From assembly GCF_028389875.1 (NCBI RefSeq), contig NC_084687.1:7848157-7912156 (forward strand): DNA of 64,000 nucleotides. Reading direction: 5' to 3'. The notes beneath the pieces were generated by a model. It saw only the letters and a program-made list of their open reading frames with translations. It did not search any database and was not told the DNA's origin. The DNA is from Rhea pennata. Its lineage: Eukaryota > Chordata > Aves > Rheiformes > Rheidae. Below, in pieces: positions 1 through 27,500 of this stretch (its first letter is position 1; every line of letters starts with the position of its first letter). The position numbers and the translations under genes are program-made.

Positions 1-37
1 TTGTTTTCACATAACTAATGTTTTCCAAAAAAATTCA

Positions 38-43
38 TTTATT
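38..43 (-). terminator. Poly(A) signal AATAAA, distal candidate for PHTF1
   Basis: The plus strand reads TTTATT, giving AATAAA on the coding strand about 750 nt past the PHTF1 stop. The cleavage site would fall near or beyond the window edge. Confidence 0.4.
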
Positions 44-598
44 TCAGAAGACTAACATAAACCATTCTGCATTAATCTGTTACACTTCTGCTATGCAGCT
101 GCAAGCTGAATTGTTAACATGGAAGAAATGTTCATCCTATGCAGATTGAAGTTCACTGCATCCTTCAGTAGCTCAGGATAAAGAGGCAAAGCCTAAAGCA
201 CACTGAGCTTTTCAGTAAAGAAATATTCTTCAGCACTTTCAGAGAAATGCATCTATGTATGACTTGATCTATCTGAGAAGAGCTTTGAAAAAGCCTGCAG
301 AAATTTGAAAAATGTGAGTACAGCTCTAGAGCTCTCTAAAAAAGTATGCTACTAATTGATACAGCAGGATTGACTTCTCACCAGTCATGTGCACAGGATT
401 CAGATCTCAAAGAAACGAGGCATGTGCAGCAAGCATGTTTCCTTTCAGTATGAGCTGTAGCAGGGCTTTTAGTGTTTAATGCCCCAAAGTATGTGCACAC
501 AGTTTCTGCTGTTTTCAGTGCAAGCTACTGGTATTTGGCCCCATTGTTTTGTTTCACTACATGTGCACATCATGGGGTGACTTTACTAGTTAGACCAG

Positions 599-604
599 TT
601 TATT
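599..604 (-). terminator. Poly(A) signal AATAAA, proximal candidate for PHTF1
   Basis: A canonical AATAAA on the minus strand about 190 nt past the PHTF1 stop codon. It would give a short 3' UTR. Confidence 0.4.
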
Positions 605-790
605 CTGTATGTTGTAGAACAGTAAAGCAGAGGCAAAAACATTTGAGACATACATACTTTGAGAATCTGTTAAAGAAATTGTAGTTACAGATTTCCATAA
701 TCTGAACACCTGATTTTTGCCCAAGCCATTAGTTATCTTCCCTGGTCTTGTCTTTCTGATGGAGAGGGCTGAATGCTGATGTTGGTCAGT

Positions 791-13640
<12,850 letters not shown>

Positions 13641-13672
13641 CGATCCAGGTAAAGGACAAAAATCAGACTTTG

Positions 13673-13678
13673 TTTATT
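13673..13678 (-). terminator. RSBN1: Poly(A) signal AATAAA of RSBN1
   Basis: TTTATT on the plus strand gives AATAAA at the end of the AT-rich RSBN1 3' UTR, just before composition switches to the PHTF1 CpG island. Cleavage would be expected near 13650-13660. It lies about 300 bp upstream of the PHTF1 start codon. Confidence 0.7.
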
Positions 13679-14941
13679 AAAAAAATACTTTACAGGAAAA
13701 AATTCTATGCATTCCGTTTGACTATTTTACAAAGAAATAGCTTAACAGTTTGACACTCTTGTACAATCAGCTACTAAAAGAAATGCACTGCTTTAGAGGA
13801 GTATTCACAGCGAGGTTTAGCGCTTTACCTGTTTACACTACTCATTATAAAACCTCTTTAAAACACTTGCTAAATGTCAATAAATATACTAAGGCCGCAC
13901 AAAGCAAACAGTCTTCCAGGCAATTGTACATGTCCTCTGAGGCAAAGACCTTAGATAAATTAAAACCACAGAAAAATCTTAGCTGCCAATCAAAAATCAA
14001 ATTAAATCACAAAAACAGCAATACAGAAATCTCTTTACATGTTGTACAAAGAAATTAGAAGCATATGTATTTCTTTAAACACAATTCTAGAGTGCCACAG
14101 TAAGAGACACCTTCTCAACTACATGTGCTATTGCATTCTAAAAACTACTATGTATATTGATGAAAGGCCAAAATATTGTTGGGATTTCTAATTGGACCAA
14201 CATAAGAATATACAGTACAAGCTTTCAGGTTAGAGAGGTCACTTATGGGGGAGTAAAGACAAATATTCCTCTTTTCTTACACCCTTTAAACAAACATATG
14301 GCTACAAACACTTAGCATTTCTAGGATATTTGATTTGAGGAGTTTATTAATCAGTCAATTCAGGCCTGTAAATCGCAGGGCATGCCTGATGAAGGACTTG
14401 AATTCATGTTCACAGTAAAAGCTCTGATGATTAGCATTAGTTCCTCTGGACAAACTAATATGTAAAAACATTGACGAGTACAGTACAGAGCCCTTTAACT
14501 GTATGGCAAGACCTATACCTATGAGAAACTGAATTATATATCCCCTGAGAACACTTCACTCAGTGTCCCACCTTCCTGGAAGAGAATATCGCAATGAGAA
14601 AGGTGTTTGGTTTCATAAATTACTCTTAAAGTATGTCAAGTTCTTGCAAAAATGACTTGTAGCATGACTAAAGGAGAGAGGAATGTGAAGCTGATCTTTC
14701 ATCTTTAGATTGCATTTTGCTAGTTCATTCCTAGCATAATCAATCCACTCATCCTTATCCCAAATGACAGCTGTTTTCAGCAACAACTCTTTATTTCAAA
14801 TAGAAGCCAAAGCTTGAGTTCTAGCTTAAAGCTGACCACTCTTTAAAGACAGAGCACTGTGTTCTGGGTCAACTAGCAGTTGTCTCGGGCATAAATCAGG
14901 AGTGTTCCTCGGTATCAATTGTAGACTGTAGATTTCTTGTC

Positions 14942-14972
14942 TTTTTTTTTAAAAAAAAAAAAAAAAAAAAAA
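14942..14972. repeat. T9A22 block, self-complementary homopolymer pair
   Basis: A run of T passes straight into a run of 22 A inside the RSBN1 3' UTR. It could fold as a short hairpin in DNA or RNA. Confidence 0.8.
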
Positions 14973-17900
14973 CATCACAGGGCAGATCCTCAAACAGAGA
15001 AATGACAATTTACAGTAACCGACCAGTGCACTGATACTTTTTGCCTCTATCCAGAAGGTTAAAACTGAGCACTGTTAAAACAACCTAAGAAGTTTCCCAA
15101 AGTTTGATTATCCCCACATGTAAGCTGTTTTATGAAATCTGAGAAATTCATCAAACAGCCATCTATTTAACATGAGATATATTTTCAGAAATATTTACTT
15201 GGACTTAGCCAGAGATTTGTTTTTGCTCAGCAAACACTAAATGGCTTGAATTTGTTATTTCATTTTAAAATAGCTATAGCTTATAAAATCAGTATTCCAC
15301 ACATTGTTCACAAAAACATTTTAATCTTTCGCATCAAGGTGTTCTAATTCTGCTCTGCTGATTTCAGTGCAGGTGAAGGAATCATGAAACACTGGCTAGA
15401 CAGTTTGGCTATGAGCTTCACAAGCAATCCCTCCCATGCTTTATATGCAGATCTGAGGTGAAGTTTGAAAGTAGTATGTCACTTCGGATTAAGCATACCA
15501 AAGTTGATAATGTATTTAAGGTCGTAGTATTTTTTATAAAGTCTGTTCCTCTCTGCCTCAATCTTACAGAAATATTCTAGAATAATATCAGCATCATCCT
15601 CCCAAGTCATTTGAAGATGCAATGTTTCTACATTTAAATTTGACATTAGATATTACGTTAGTAACTGAACTGACTGTAAGGAGAACATGATACAATGGGT
15701 CATCTGCCTCCATCCAAAGAAAAGTCAGAGCATTTTCCTAGTACTTCAGACAGACTGCAGTCACAGATTTCACTAAAGGAAGCTACAGTTTTAAAAGCAG
15801 CATGAACCACTCTAGTTGTCATCCTTTATCCATTTAAAAACATGCTATTATAATATAATGTACAGAAGACTTCCAAATTGATTCCCTTTTCATTCTATTT
15901 CAAGTTCTAAAATAATACAGACAAGCTGGTGTATAATGGCTCTTAATCTTATTCTGCCTTTAAAGATACGTGGGCAGAATGACTGTAGGAGCTACAGATT
16001 TGTCAATTCCTGAGTGATTATACACAGTGCTGGCTGTCAAAGAATGGCCACCTTACTGATGTCCCTCTACTGACATGACCAAAGAATAGCACATGTGAGA
16101 AGGGAAATGGGCACTTGGAAGACTAGCAGACTTTGTAAAAAGGAAATAACATACTTGTGTAATATGATCTTTGAATATGAAGGATGAACTGAAACCACTA
16201 TTGCCTGTGAGGAATTTTACTTTGCACAACCCTTAAAGCTATGAAATTCCTCTGAACATAAGAAGTGGAAAAAAACCACCAGAGAACAGACGGCTCATTT
16301 CTGAACCAATCTTGATCATCTAGAATTTCTGCTAAGATTAAATTATACCCCTGCATGAATCACATTACTTTTCATCATAAAAGCTTTCCATTCTAACACC
16401 TTATTTACACAGATTACTAAACAAGTCACTACCACTTCAATCTGTAAATTAGTTTTAAATTGAAATATTTCCTAGTCCTCATTTTTGTACCGAAGACAAT
16501 ACATACATACACGTAAGGAGTAATACAGGTTCTAACTAATCACTGCAGTATCTTCTGATGATTATTTTTCTATCAGTTTAAAATAGTGACCTCTACACAG
16601 AGGTGCTAATATGTATATAAAAGCCTACACAAACAATATTGCACAAAGTAAGATTTATAATAGAGTAACATATTTTAGAGACCCTTATAAAGAGAATAAT
16701 AATTGATATTAAAAAGATGCATTCAGAACTAACACAGCATCTTTGCTTTTGTCTAGTCTAACATAGTGTTTCAAATCTTTCCTACCCCAGTGAGGATTAG
16801 AACAAATAAAGTTATCTGGAGACAACTTCAGTTGCACCAAAACCCAGCTTGTATTCTAAATGTGCAGAGGGTGTTAGGAGGGAAGGGACAGGACAGGATT
16901 TTTCCTTTTGATGACTAGAAAGGACAATTATAAATGGGGTGAGTGAAAGTCAAATACAGATTACACATTAACATTCAGAAATATTGAAAGATTTTTTTTA
17001 AATTGTTCATAGCTGACACTACATATTTAGCATGTGCCATTGATTTTCCACAGTACCTGGGCACCCAAAAGCTACACATGGAAACAGCAGTCCAATGCCA
17101 TAATACTTTATTGTGAAATAGTAACACAGAACTTCCTAAAATAAGGACACACTTATTGTATAAGTCAGTCATCAACTCAATGCTATTTATTAAGTGCATC
17201 AGTACCAGGGAAAGTGTGGTTCCATTGGACATTTATTATGACCTGGTCAAAACAAGCTGCCAAGTTGCTTAGTATTTTAAAGCCTTAAAGTGCTCAAAGA
17301 TAGCATTTTCCTCCACAGAACTACCAATAGCATCTCTAATTTTGCCACTAGAATTAATCATGTTCTGGGAAGATGCATTTTGGAAGCAAAATCCTCACAC
17401 CAAACAGTATAAGCAGTGCTATGAAAAATGTTAGGTCAGCAAGTCATTACATTTCAACAGGATCAGACACTTTCTTCAGTGAATTTTACAGATTACCTTT
17501 GTAGGACTGTAAGAAATAGAGATCAACTTCTATAGCTAATAACTTGTATATAAACTAGAATGTCAAGAACAGACATACCAAAGATATTACAAATCATCAA
17601 AAGTGCTGTGCTTCCTCTTTTTCTTAGCAATTAAAATGAGATGGGAAAGTCACTTTGCAAGTTGTCTAAAAAACATCACTTTATGGTGAAGATTAGAAAT
17701 AAAGTAAAAGTAGGGAAATAACACTGACCAATGTAGTTCAATCATTTTATGTTCCTGGAGGAATTTCATTCTGACTTTGGGGAGATACTGAATATCTCTT
17801 TACTTAAACAGAAAGAAGTGGTAGACCACTGTTACAGGTTGTACTAAGGGGTTAAAATACAACTTGAATTTTGCATAATCTGTGTAAAAAAGATATGCTT

Positions 17901-18034
17901 GACATTTTGGAATGTCACCTTTCTTTATAGAATTATAGGTAAGATTTCTCCAATAAAACATAAGCCAGTTATAAAACTATAACTTCACATCAAAATTTTA
18001 AAAAGTTGTTAAAAAATGTTTGTTTATGTACATA

Positions 18035-18508
18035 TCACACAGAAGAGCCTGTATGATCCTGTGGATTGTGTTGCGGATCAGACTCTGCTTTAAAATCTGG
18101 AAGGGGCTGGGCCATCTGATCTGGTTGCACAAGTCCTGATATTGAAGAAACAGAGGAAGAGGAGGAGGAAGAGAGCACCCCTGTTGCAAGCTGCATTTCT
18201 ATACCTGGTTCTTCAGACTCTATTTTTATACTCACACATTGGGGTTCATCTTCCAGCTCTGTCTTTCCAGGAACGCTATTGTTCAAGCTTGAATTGCTTT
18301 CTGTGTTTTGAGAAGTCTCCCCCACAGGGTGATATTGTTTAAGTCTTATGTGCCATGCTAAGCTGCAGACTGCTGACACTGTTTTAAACTGATGAATGAC
18401 ATTTCTAGGGATGAAGTAGATGTCATTGTCACACAACTGAATTCTAGCATAACGAATGCCTTCCCGTCTCATTTGGTTTAGTTTGGCTTCATCCACCCAC
18501 TGAACACA
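18035..18508 (-). CDS. RSBN1: RSBN1 exon 7: end of catalytic region and divergent C-terminal tail
   Basis: The first half ([20 protein letters not shown] to [14 protein letters not shown]) is near-identical to human. The rest diverges, is rich in Ser, Glu and Pro, and includes a serine run (about eight Ser). The end HTGSSV corresponds to human HSTTSV, so the stop position is conserved. The acceptor CTCTCAG is strong. Confidence 0.95.
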   Translation of the reverse strand, partial: CVQWVDEAKLNQMRREGIRYARIQLCDNDIYFIPRNVIHQFKTVSAVCSLAWHIRLKQYHPVGETSQNTESNSSLNNSVPGKTELEDEPQCVSIKIESEEPGIEMQLATGVLSSSSSSSVSSISGLVQPDQMAQPLPDFKAESDPQHNPQDHTGSSV

Positions 18509-21500
18509 CTGAGAGGAGAAAAGATGGTAAAGTTAGTGATATGCTCTGTTCAGGGTAAACAGTTCAGTATCCAGTTACTTGATCACATTCTGTGTCTAAG
18601 CAAGAATGTTTGTTTAATGGGTACAATTTCAACCCTTTACGTGAGAATGGTACACTTTAACTGTAACTTGTGTAATGCGCACATCTTTGAGAGGACAATT
18701 AACAGATAAGAGCATTCTACAGTTACAGGTGGAAACGGGTTTAGTATGAGGCTGCATTGTTTTGGCAGACAGGCCTGAGTTCAGGTGCCTTTGCATTGTA
18801 AGATAACATCAGATGATCTAACACATTATAAAAGGCACAAGTGTGCATAGTTTTTTAACTTAGAATTGCTCCTATAGTACGTATCATATGCTTGACACTG
18901 TACAGGAATACTGTCTATCAGGGAACTGCCCACCTAGCAGCCTCCAGTACTTAAATACCAGTTGGACCTCGTATACCAAAAATGGGTGGGATCTATTTAA
19001 GTCTAGACTAAGGAGGAGGTATCAGTGCATGCAATTCATAATCCTCAATCAATCACATTGCTGCCATTAAAGTTAGAAATAACTCCATCCATAAACAGTA
19101 CTAGAAAATATCAAGTGAAAGGTATACTTAAAACAATTACAAATCTACAAGCTGTTGAAAAAATTACTTAAAAGTACAAAACGTTCAGCAAGCATAGTGT
19201 TTAGCTGTGAGATGTCATGGACACGTGAGTGTTTAAAAGCGCTGATACAGTATAAAAGTTGAAATTCCAGTCCCCAATAGAAGTCCAGTCCAGCACCTGT
19301 AGCAATCATTGCAACCTCTAAGATAAGTTAAAAAAAATGTGAAAAGATCATCCAATGGAACAAAAAAACACAGATTAGTTTTTTCTGGTCCAAGAAGCTC
19401 ATCAGATAATTTCAAAGTGTATAGTTATAGCCTGGGTATCTGGGATGGAAGCAGGTAAGTCATTTACATTGGACTCAACTAGTAAATACCATACCTACCA
19501 GAATCTTATATTTAAAATACATATTTATGCTAGAAAGCATGTTAGTGGTGTATATTTTTCTACAGAACACTTTCTTTGTAATGCCTTTGTCCTGAATAAT
19601 AATATCCTGCTGGTCACAGATTAACTCAGTTATCATAACTATGTAACTAACAAAGCTGCAGGTGCTGAATTGAACTTGGATTTTGAGAGGAGAATGACAG
19701 AAGATTACAAAGGGACTCAGCATAAATCTCAGCTTGGTGCAAAGAAACATAAGAAAGGCAATTGCTTTACAGAGCTGAGAACTAAGGGCTGCTGAGGATA
19801 CAAAGGGATGGCTATACAGTGAACCTGGAAATTAACAGAAACTACTTCCAAAATATTAAGAATGAGCTGTCACCAGGGGCGATTCAATACCTGTGACACT
19901 GGAGGTTCATGCAGGTCCAACTGAAGTCTCTGCACAACATCAGTGAAATCTTCAGCATGAAAACAAACCACATCTTTGGTTATGCGAGGCTGGTCACTCC
20001 TAGAAAGAGATGAGAATTCCAGGAATGTTTAAAGCATTTGAGTTATGGAGAATTCTGTTTTAGCTCTTTCAGAGAAGTGTTTCACTGAACACAGTATCTA
20101 GTTTGACTTGCAACTGAGCATGAAGTCTCATTACTTCTCAATAAATACACATTATTTAGGAAAGGAGGTATAATAGATTTGTTTACATTTTTTCCCTTAA
20201 TACATATACAGCAGAAGTTATGTTTTTGTGGACAAATACTGTATTAAAATGTCAGAGAACTAGGTTCAAATTGCCAGTCTAAGAGTTTACTGTTATGTTT
20301 TTGGAGCCACAATTTGCTTTAATTCTTCCATTCTGTAATTGAACCAACATTTCCATATTAGAGGAAAATTGTAAAATAAGTATGTGGCACTGAAGCTGAA
20401 ATGATGAGGAAAATATTTATCAGCTCTCTTTGTCCACTGACTGTGAATCAGAGTAAGGTAGTTTTGGCACCTTTTACTCATATTCAAATCTAATGAGACT
20501 GCTGATGATGCTATCAAATTTCTACTGTACTTGTTAGAAATAACAATGTCGCAAGTCTAATTTGGATTTTTTTCTGTGCAAAGTCAAGAGCAATGTCGTG
20601 GGTACATGAAATGAGAAAGCATTATAGCTTTGAGATTAATCCAGTTAGATTGGTCAGTTTACAGAAGTTAGCATTAACATAACTATTCAGGAAAAGAACA
20701 ATCACAGATGATGGCCTGGGTATGGTATTTTGAAGCTTATTTTGTATGTCTCTAAAATTCTCTGCAAACTTCTCTTACAACTTATAGTTGTCTCAAAAAG
20801 GGAGGAAAAATAATAGATAAACGCTTTACATTTTTCAAGCTGCAGACAGCATTTACCTTGTTACATGGTTTGAATGCTTTCTTTAGTTAGGCTTGTTTTC
20901 CAGGGAATTTTCTTTTTTTAAGAGAGAATGTTTAGAATTTCCCCCTCCCGCTAGAATAGTTGTTTCAGTTGCACTTACCATTCCCCAAACTGTACAGCCT
21001 TCAGAACACCTACAGCAGCTGTACTCTGCCAATCAAATCCTTGACCCACGTGATCAGCATGAGCTCTTGTTCTGTCTTCAAAAAGAACCTCACGGGGCTC
21101 ACTGGTCCGAGGTAGGTACTGGAGATTCTTTATTTCATTCATTGAGCTACAGCATAATCAAAAGACATACTGAAAGATGTTTCAGACTACTCAAAAAAAT
21201 ATGTACTTGTTTAAAACAATCTTTTAAAATGTTGTTTCCTGTAGGCTGCAAAATCTAAGATCAAAACATTTACTTTTGTTTTATCAAGGTGTCTGACAAT
21301 AAAAGATTGATCAGAACACAGCTTTGTACAATTCAGGTTATGAGAATAAACTTTACAGAACAGAAATCTAGTCACCAAAAAATAAGTTTTGTTCCTTTAA
21401 GCTGAAAGAATTATTCTATAAATTTAAAGACATGTAAAATTGAGCTATTTTAAGAGTCACTGAAGTTATTTGGGAGTACCTTTAGATATTCTGCACAAAG

Positions 21501-24500
21501 TAACAATTAGAATACACTTCCAATTCTTTGTCTGCTAAATTAGCCATACAGAGCACTGATTCTGAGAAAGATATCAAGTGTTTGTGTGCGCACACACAAA
21601 TACGTTGTGTGTGCCTATGTATGTGTGTGCGCCTAGGTATACACATACACACACATACCCCACAATATTTCCTGAAAAAGCAGACAGTACTGCAACTATT
21701 TACACACTAAGATGTGACTTAAAGTCTAAATGGTCTAAAGATCTCTACTCTTGTAGAGTATCTCACCCCCTCCTACCACCTAATTAGTTCTTCTCACAGA
21801 AACTGGATGAATCAAAAAAAAGGTACTGAAGGGTAAGAAGAGGTTACAATATTAAGAAAGCATTGATCTGGGATACATTGCTATGAAAGGCTGTGAAAAT
21901 AACATAACCATCACAAATAACACATTTGACTTAATTCACTGAGCCAATTTTAAACAGGAATGAAAACGATACGCTAAACTGCAGATTAGCCTTCTGAAGA
22001 ACTTATTACATGTATATGTTTACTTTTTGTTCTCAAATCTAAAACAGATATAACTGATGGTTTTCCTTTAATAAGGAAACCAAAACATTACCGGCGCCGT
22101 TTGAATGGTGATTTTGGCATATCAGCTGTTGGAATCATCTGTTCTCCTGGTCTCACCCACATTATGGGACCATCATCACTTTGTGACCTGCACTGCAGTC
22201 TCAAACTAGAAAGAGTACCCCACGGCAAAGTCATCTACAGAAAAACAGAATACAGAACACTAAGTGAGATGGATAAATTAAATAATGCCTTTAGTAAAAC
22301 TGGTTCAAACTCATTGTCAAAGAATTGTATAGAAACTGATGCAAGTTCCAAGAAGTAAAATATATTCTAAGCTAAAGCTTATCAAACTTAGTTTTTAGGA
22401 AAGTAGGTAATTATGTAGTATGTATGACATGATGAACCATATTTTAGTTTTTGAGTAATTTACATAGCTATTCCATTAGTTCAGTACCTTTCATTTGGTC
22501 AGAGGAGAGAATGTACCACCATCCTCAGAAGCCCAAACAATGAGTGTATCGATAGAGAAATTGGCTTTAAGGTTCTAATTACTTGGAAATATCTGAGATT
22601 TACTAATTGTTAAAATATCAATAGCACTTCAAAGAGAACACCACAAGTTACTGCTTACTCTCAAAAATGGAGATTCTTCTAACATATCTAGAAATTCTGG
22701 GAAGTAGTCTCCGACTTCTTCATCTACTGCTCCAACAAGACTGATCTGCCGCATTGGTCCTGCTCTGTAGGTTCCACAGCAGTATGTTCGATTGACCTGA
22801 GTGGCCAGAAGGGAAAAGACAATACCACCACAACTTTAATTCTATTACAGGAAATTAAAAATTATTAATACAATGCACCAGGCCACTGCCGAGTCTCCAT
22901 CCAAGTCCAAGACTCACCTACATATTTCAAAGAGATGTCTTTGGGATTACGTGGAAAGACTGCTCAGAATGTTCCATGCAGCAGCTCTGATATATGCATA
23001 CAGAAAACTATACAAGAAATTGAAGAAATGAAAGGTCTAACTAGAAATCTAGTGCTCAGGCGTGTATCTTGGTGTTAAAACCACAGAAGTCTAGGATTAT
23101 CATCTGATATAACCTGTTGTCACAGGTGTAGCCAGAAACACTTTAATCTGGCTGAGACTGGTTTTTGACAACCTCTGGAGCACAGGCAGTCTTGTTTTAC
23201 TCAGGTCATCTATAAACTCTGCCTGCTCATATAGAAGAGCACCTGGCAAGATTTCAGTGTTGTCTAGTCTCTTCTTATAGCCTGTGGCTATAATATGCCT
23301 TATAGCCACAGAGTACATAGTTGCAGCAGCCGCTCAATCTTAAAAGATCAGAAATTCTGCCATGATTAGTCTATTTTGTATTTCCAATTCTGTTTCTGAA
23401 CCTTCTATCATCCTTTAATAGTCTCTCCACATTCAAGTGGCATTGCAGGGAAAGAGGTAAGAAGGACCAATAGGTAGTTCAAAATTTGCAATTTATAGTG
23501 TTATATAATGAACGTGATGCAATACATCTACAATTGGAGTTATAGAAGCTATGCATACATATAGTAGCTTTGTTTTAAGGAGTTGCTTTTATAAGTTTTT
23601 GGCCAACAAATTATGACACAGTTTAACAGTTATGTGAAGCTCTTAAAGTTTAATGAAGCCAGATTAATAAACAAGAATTAGTTACTGCTGTGATTTTACC
23701 TATGCTTGTTGCTAGAGGATATTTAACTTCTTAATTATAGGAGTTTAACTCACTCCCATTTCCAGAGTCTCTTTCTTTAGCTTCATAGATATGCAGTTTG
23801 TGTTGATTACATGCACCTATTTTTTAATTAAAATCTAACTAGAGCCAAAGATCATTCCACATTTAGCTTTATTTCTCTGCTTTGAGCTACCTGCTGCATC
23901 ACATCACCTCTACCTGCATATACACAAGACTTCATCCTAAGTCACTCAGTAACTTCACTGTGTAATTAAAGCACTGTACTTTCAAGTCCATAAAGACTAT
24001 CAGCAGCAGCTCAGTGAGCATACACTCATTTTCTGGTTTTGACAGTACAGATTTTTACTAACTAGGCACTATTGTCACAGGCCAACAGTCAAGAGAATTA
24101 GCAACTTAAGTGAAAGCCTCCAAACCCTATTGGCACCTTTCGGGCTAGGGTTCCTACCTAATGTCAATAAGGTGAAATAACTTCACCAGTTACCTCAGAT
24201 GAATTTTGGTGCAGTAGTACTGAAAAACTGTACTGTATTGCTTTGCAGTAACAGGAGAACCAAGGCCATAAGCCAGTTAGCACTAAGCAGTGCATAAGTT
24301 TATTAGAGTAAATGGAGATGGACCACTTCCAGATGAGATATGCTCCCTTGAAACCACTTGCTGAGATTCACTGGTATTTTGCAGATGTTTGTCAGGAAAG
24401 TCAAAACAAAGGGGTAAATATCATTGCAGTTTTTCCGTGCAATACAGGTAACATTTTCAAGGGGAATGAAAAAGTAGATGCTTCAGCAGTGCTTATTTAA

Positions 24501-27500
24501 TGCATTAAAATGTGATGCAAAAATAGAAAAGAATTCAAGAGCTAGAAATGAGACAGGCACCAGAATACTTTAAGGAATACCAGGATTTCAAGATTTACCT
24601 AGGATTTCATGGCACTTTAAGGTGTATATACACTTTATATTCACAGGGACTTTCTTCCATGAAGTTTCTCATTTTTGAAGTGTGATTGTTGTTTATGAAG
24701 CTAGCCTGAGTTATTCCAGTTTATATAGCTGCAAGAACAGTTTATTAGCACAGCACCTACATTGCAATGGTTTGATCAGATCTAAATTTTAGTATCGTTA
24801 GCAAATTCTTTCAACAACTTTTCTATCTCACACTAAAAGTTATAGGTATAATTAAAAATTAGGCCTTCAGTTTTCATTGAGACATTTTATGGCACTTGGA
24901 TGATGTGTTGTTTTTTTTAAAGACATTTCACACACTTAAGTAACAGCAGAAATAGACAACATCAGTTTTTCCTGGAGAAGCAACAGCTTTAGTAGCTGAT
25001 TGCAGATAATTCAGACCCCTACCTCATGAAGGGTCAAGCAAGCAGTACACCTCTATGTGGAAGGAAGAGTGCACACAGATGACGCATAAGCTTGAAACAA
25101 AGTCTGAGAAATTTCTCTGAACAAAAGATGAATGAAGGAGTCATTAATATCATAGCTGACCTGACATAGTAATAGCTAACCATGCAAACAGTCTGCTATG
25201 AGGAAGAAAGACTACAAGAAGGCTTACTATTTACAACATAAGCAGAGGAAATGAGGACATTGTGACAGGTCATTGCAGCAAGGTTTGTGTATTTGTCTAA
25301 AAATTGTCAGCTACTTCCATAAGACCAGACTGTTTTCATTGCTTAAGAGATATACCAAATTAAGTTTGCAGCACAGATGCTATTTCTTCATTTTATACTT
25401 TGATAGCTTCTGTAAAAGAAAAGTTGCCCACCCAGCACAAAAGCTTTTGTTCAGGAGTCAAAAAAAAGTTAAGAGGGCAGACAACCAAGTTGTGATATGG
25501 TTCATTAACCAAAGCTCTCAAGAATACTGATTGTAACTTTATCTGACAGCACACTCCAAGAATGGGAGAACTTAGGCTACTATCCTGTTTGCTGCTTCTC
25601 CCACTTCCTTCCCAGCAGCAGTATCAGTTTACACAAACTTACTTCCCCCAACTCTTTCCTGGCCTGTTCCCAGAACCTACTCAGTTGTGACATTTAACTG
25701 TTCTTTGGATCACAGAGCAGGCCTGATCAGTTTCTTTGAGAAAAAAGTGGTTTTTCAGGTCTTGATATTCCCATTCACTGTGTAGCCCTAGAAGCAATTG
25801 TACCAAGACAGCTGATGAGGAAATATAAAATATTGTTCAAACTGCCAAGAACTTTCAAATTAAAGTATTCTCTTATTGTGAAATAAGCTTGCAAATTGCT
25901 GTTCAGTGATTAGAGTCTTGAAAGCTCTTTGTGCCAGTGACTAGCTCCAAACTGAAGCTTATCTATAGCACTTGAATATTAGAACAAGTGAGCCAGAGCA
26001 AGCAAAAAAAACAGAACACTCAAGCTTAGTAAGTATTTTAATGTACAGAAATCATACAGGGTATAATACCTTTAGAGTGTGAAAATACAAGTTGGAATGC
26101 TTTATGATATGTAGTAACAGATAACCCAAATACTAGTCCAAATTAATCTACAGGTAGTAAAGCTAAGTTAATGGAGTTTACATTGTTCTCATTGCCCTGT
26201 GAATGAATTCACCCTGCAAGTAAGATAATTATCACTACATTTTGTTAAGTCTAGAATAAAGGTCCTTACTTTGAAATGGAGATGTTTGCTACTGATACCC
26301 TGTTTAATCTGTGTGTAATCAGGATTCCAGATCTGGCAACTATGCAAGAAACAGCTGAATGCTGTGCAAGCCAGAAGTCAAGTTAACTTTTGGACTTGCA
26401 GCTTATAGACCAAAGTATTCCGATTTCTCAGCACCAAGTCTCTAGGAATCAAAAATACATAGTGCCTGAAATTCCCCTTGCCAGTTTGGCTCTGTAAAGC
26501 AAACATTCAGCAGGTTTGACTTAAACAAAAACAACACTTAATTGAGTACCTTCAATTAAAAATAAAAATCAGCAAAACTGCATACAACATTCCTATAGCA
26601 TGATTAATCTGTAGAGCTATGAAGTTCTGTAGTGTGTTTTTGTATTCTACAATTCTCATACAGCCAGGTTCAAAAGTTCTTCTGCTAAGCTTAGCCTGTT
26701 TGTTCATTTTTCAACAGTGCTGCAAAGGAATGGCAGTACTGCAGACCAGTTCTAAGATAACAAACCACCTATTTGTTTTGAAGTAAAAAAGAAAGAGCAT
26801 AGACAGGATAAGTCTAGCTAATGTAGAGCATTTTAGCCTTCTATTTTAAGATAACCTAACTTTAAAGACTAATCTTGAGTTTTAACACAATGCAGCTACC
26901 ACAGCTGAATTCACCATTAATTTAAATGGATCTTTAAATAAGATTTTAGCATCATCCATACTCTAAAAACTCACACTTCAACTGTCTTTTTAACAGCAGA
27001 GTTGTGGCAGCTGTACCTCTACATGTTTGTTTACTGTGTGAATCACACTAACATACTTCAGCCATAGAGGATTAATCAGGTCATGCTGGAGCTGGATTTA
27101 GAGATGTTTTAGCCTAACTGAAACTAATGTCATGATTTAATCTTGATCAAGTTTAGACAGCACTTAAAATTAATTGAAATACCAGAGTAGAATACAACCC
27201 AGTGAAGCCTCTTATTACCATACATTCCACACATACAAACTTCCAGTACAAGCTATTCATATTCACAAGACCAAGACCATTAGCCAGGAAGAAATGCAGT
27301 TGTTACATATCTAGTTGGTGCTGTTTTGCCATTTCAGAGCTGTTACATGTACACCAAGTAAGTTAGAATGTAACCAATATGCCAAAGAACATGATATAAA
27401 TGACTAATACAGAAAACTTAAACTAACCTCTTAACAAGCTGCATGTCTATAGAGCACAGGTTAGATGTGTACTGTGTAAAAGTATGCTTGGTGATAAGGA

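Larger units (their letters stand above)
1..790 (-). other. PHTF1: PHTF1 3' UTR and downstream flank
   Basis: No coding sequence is seen downstream of the PHTF1 stop. Two minus-strand AATAAA hexamers fall here, at 599-604 and 38-43, so the 3' UTR is either about 200 nt or about 770 nt. The window edge prevents seeing whether more distal signals exist. In the conserved order the next gene to the left would be MAGI3. Confidence 0.6.
13655..18034 (-). other. RSBN1: RSBN1 3' UTR (about 4.4 kb, non-coding)
   Basis: From the RSBN1 stop to the CpG island there is no convincing coding exon, only AT-rich sequence with short chance open frames. It includes a T9A22 block at 14942-14972. The only gene boundary feature before the PHTF1 island is the AATAAA at 13673-13678. 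A long 3' UTR is compatible with what is known of mammalian RSBN1 mRNA, but the exact end needs transcript data. Confidence 0.65.
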
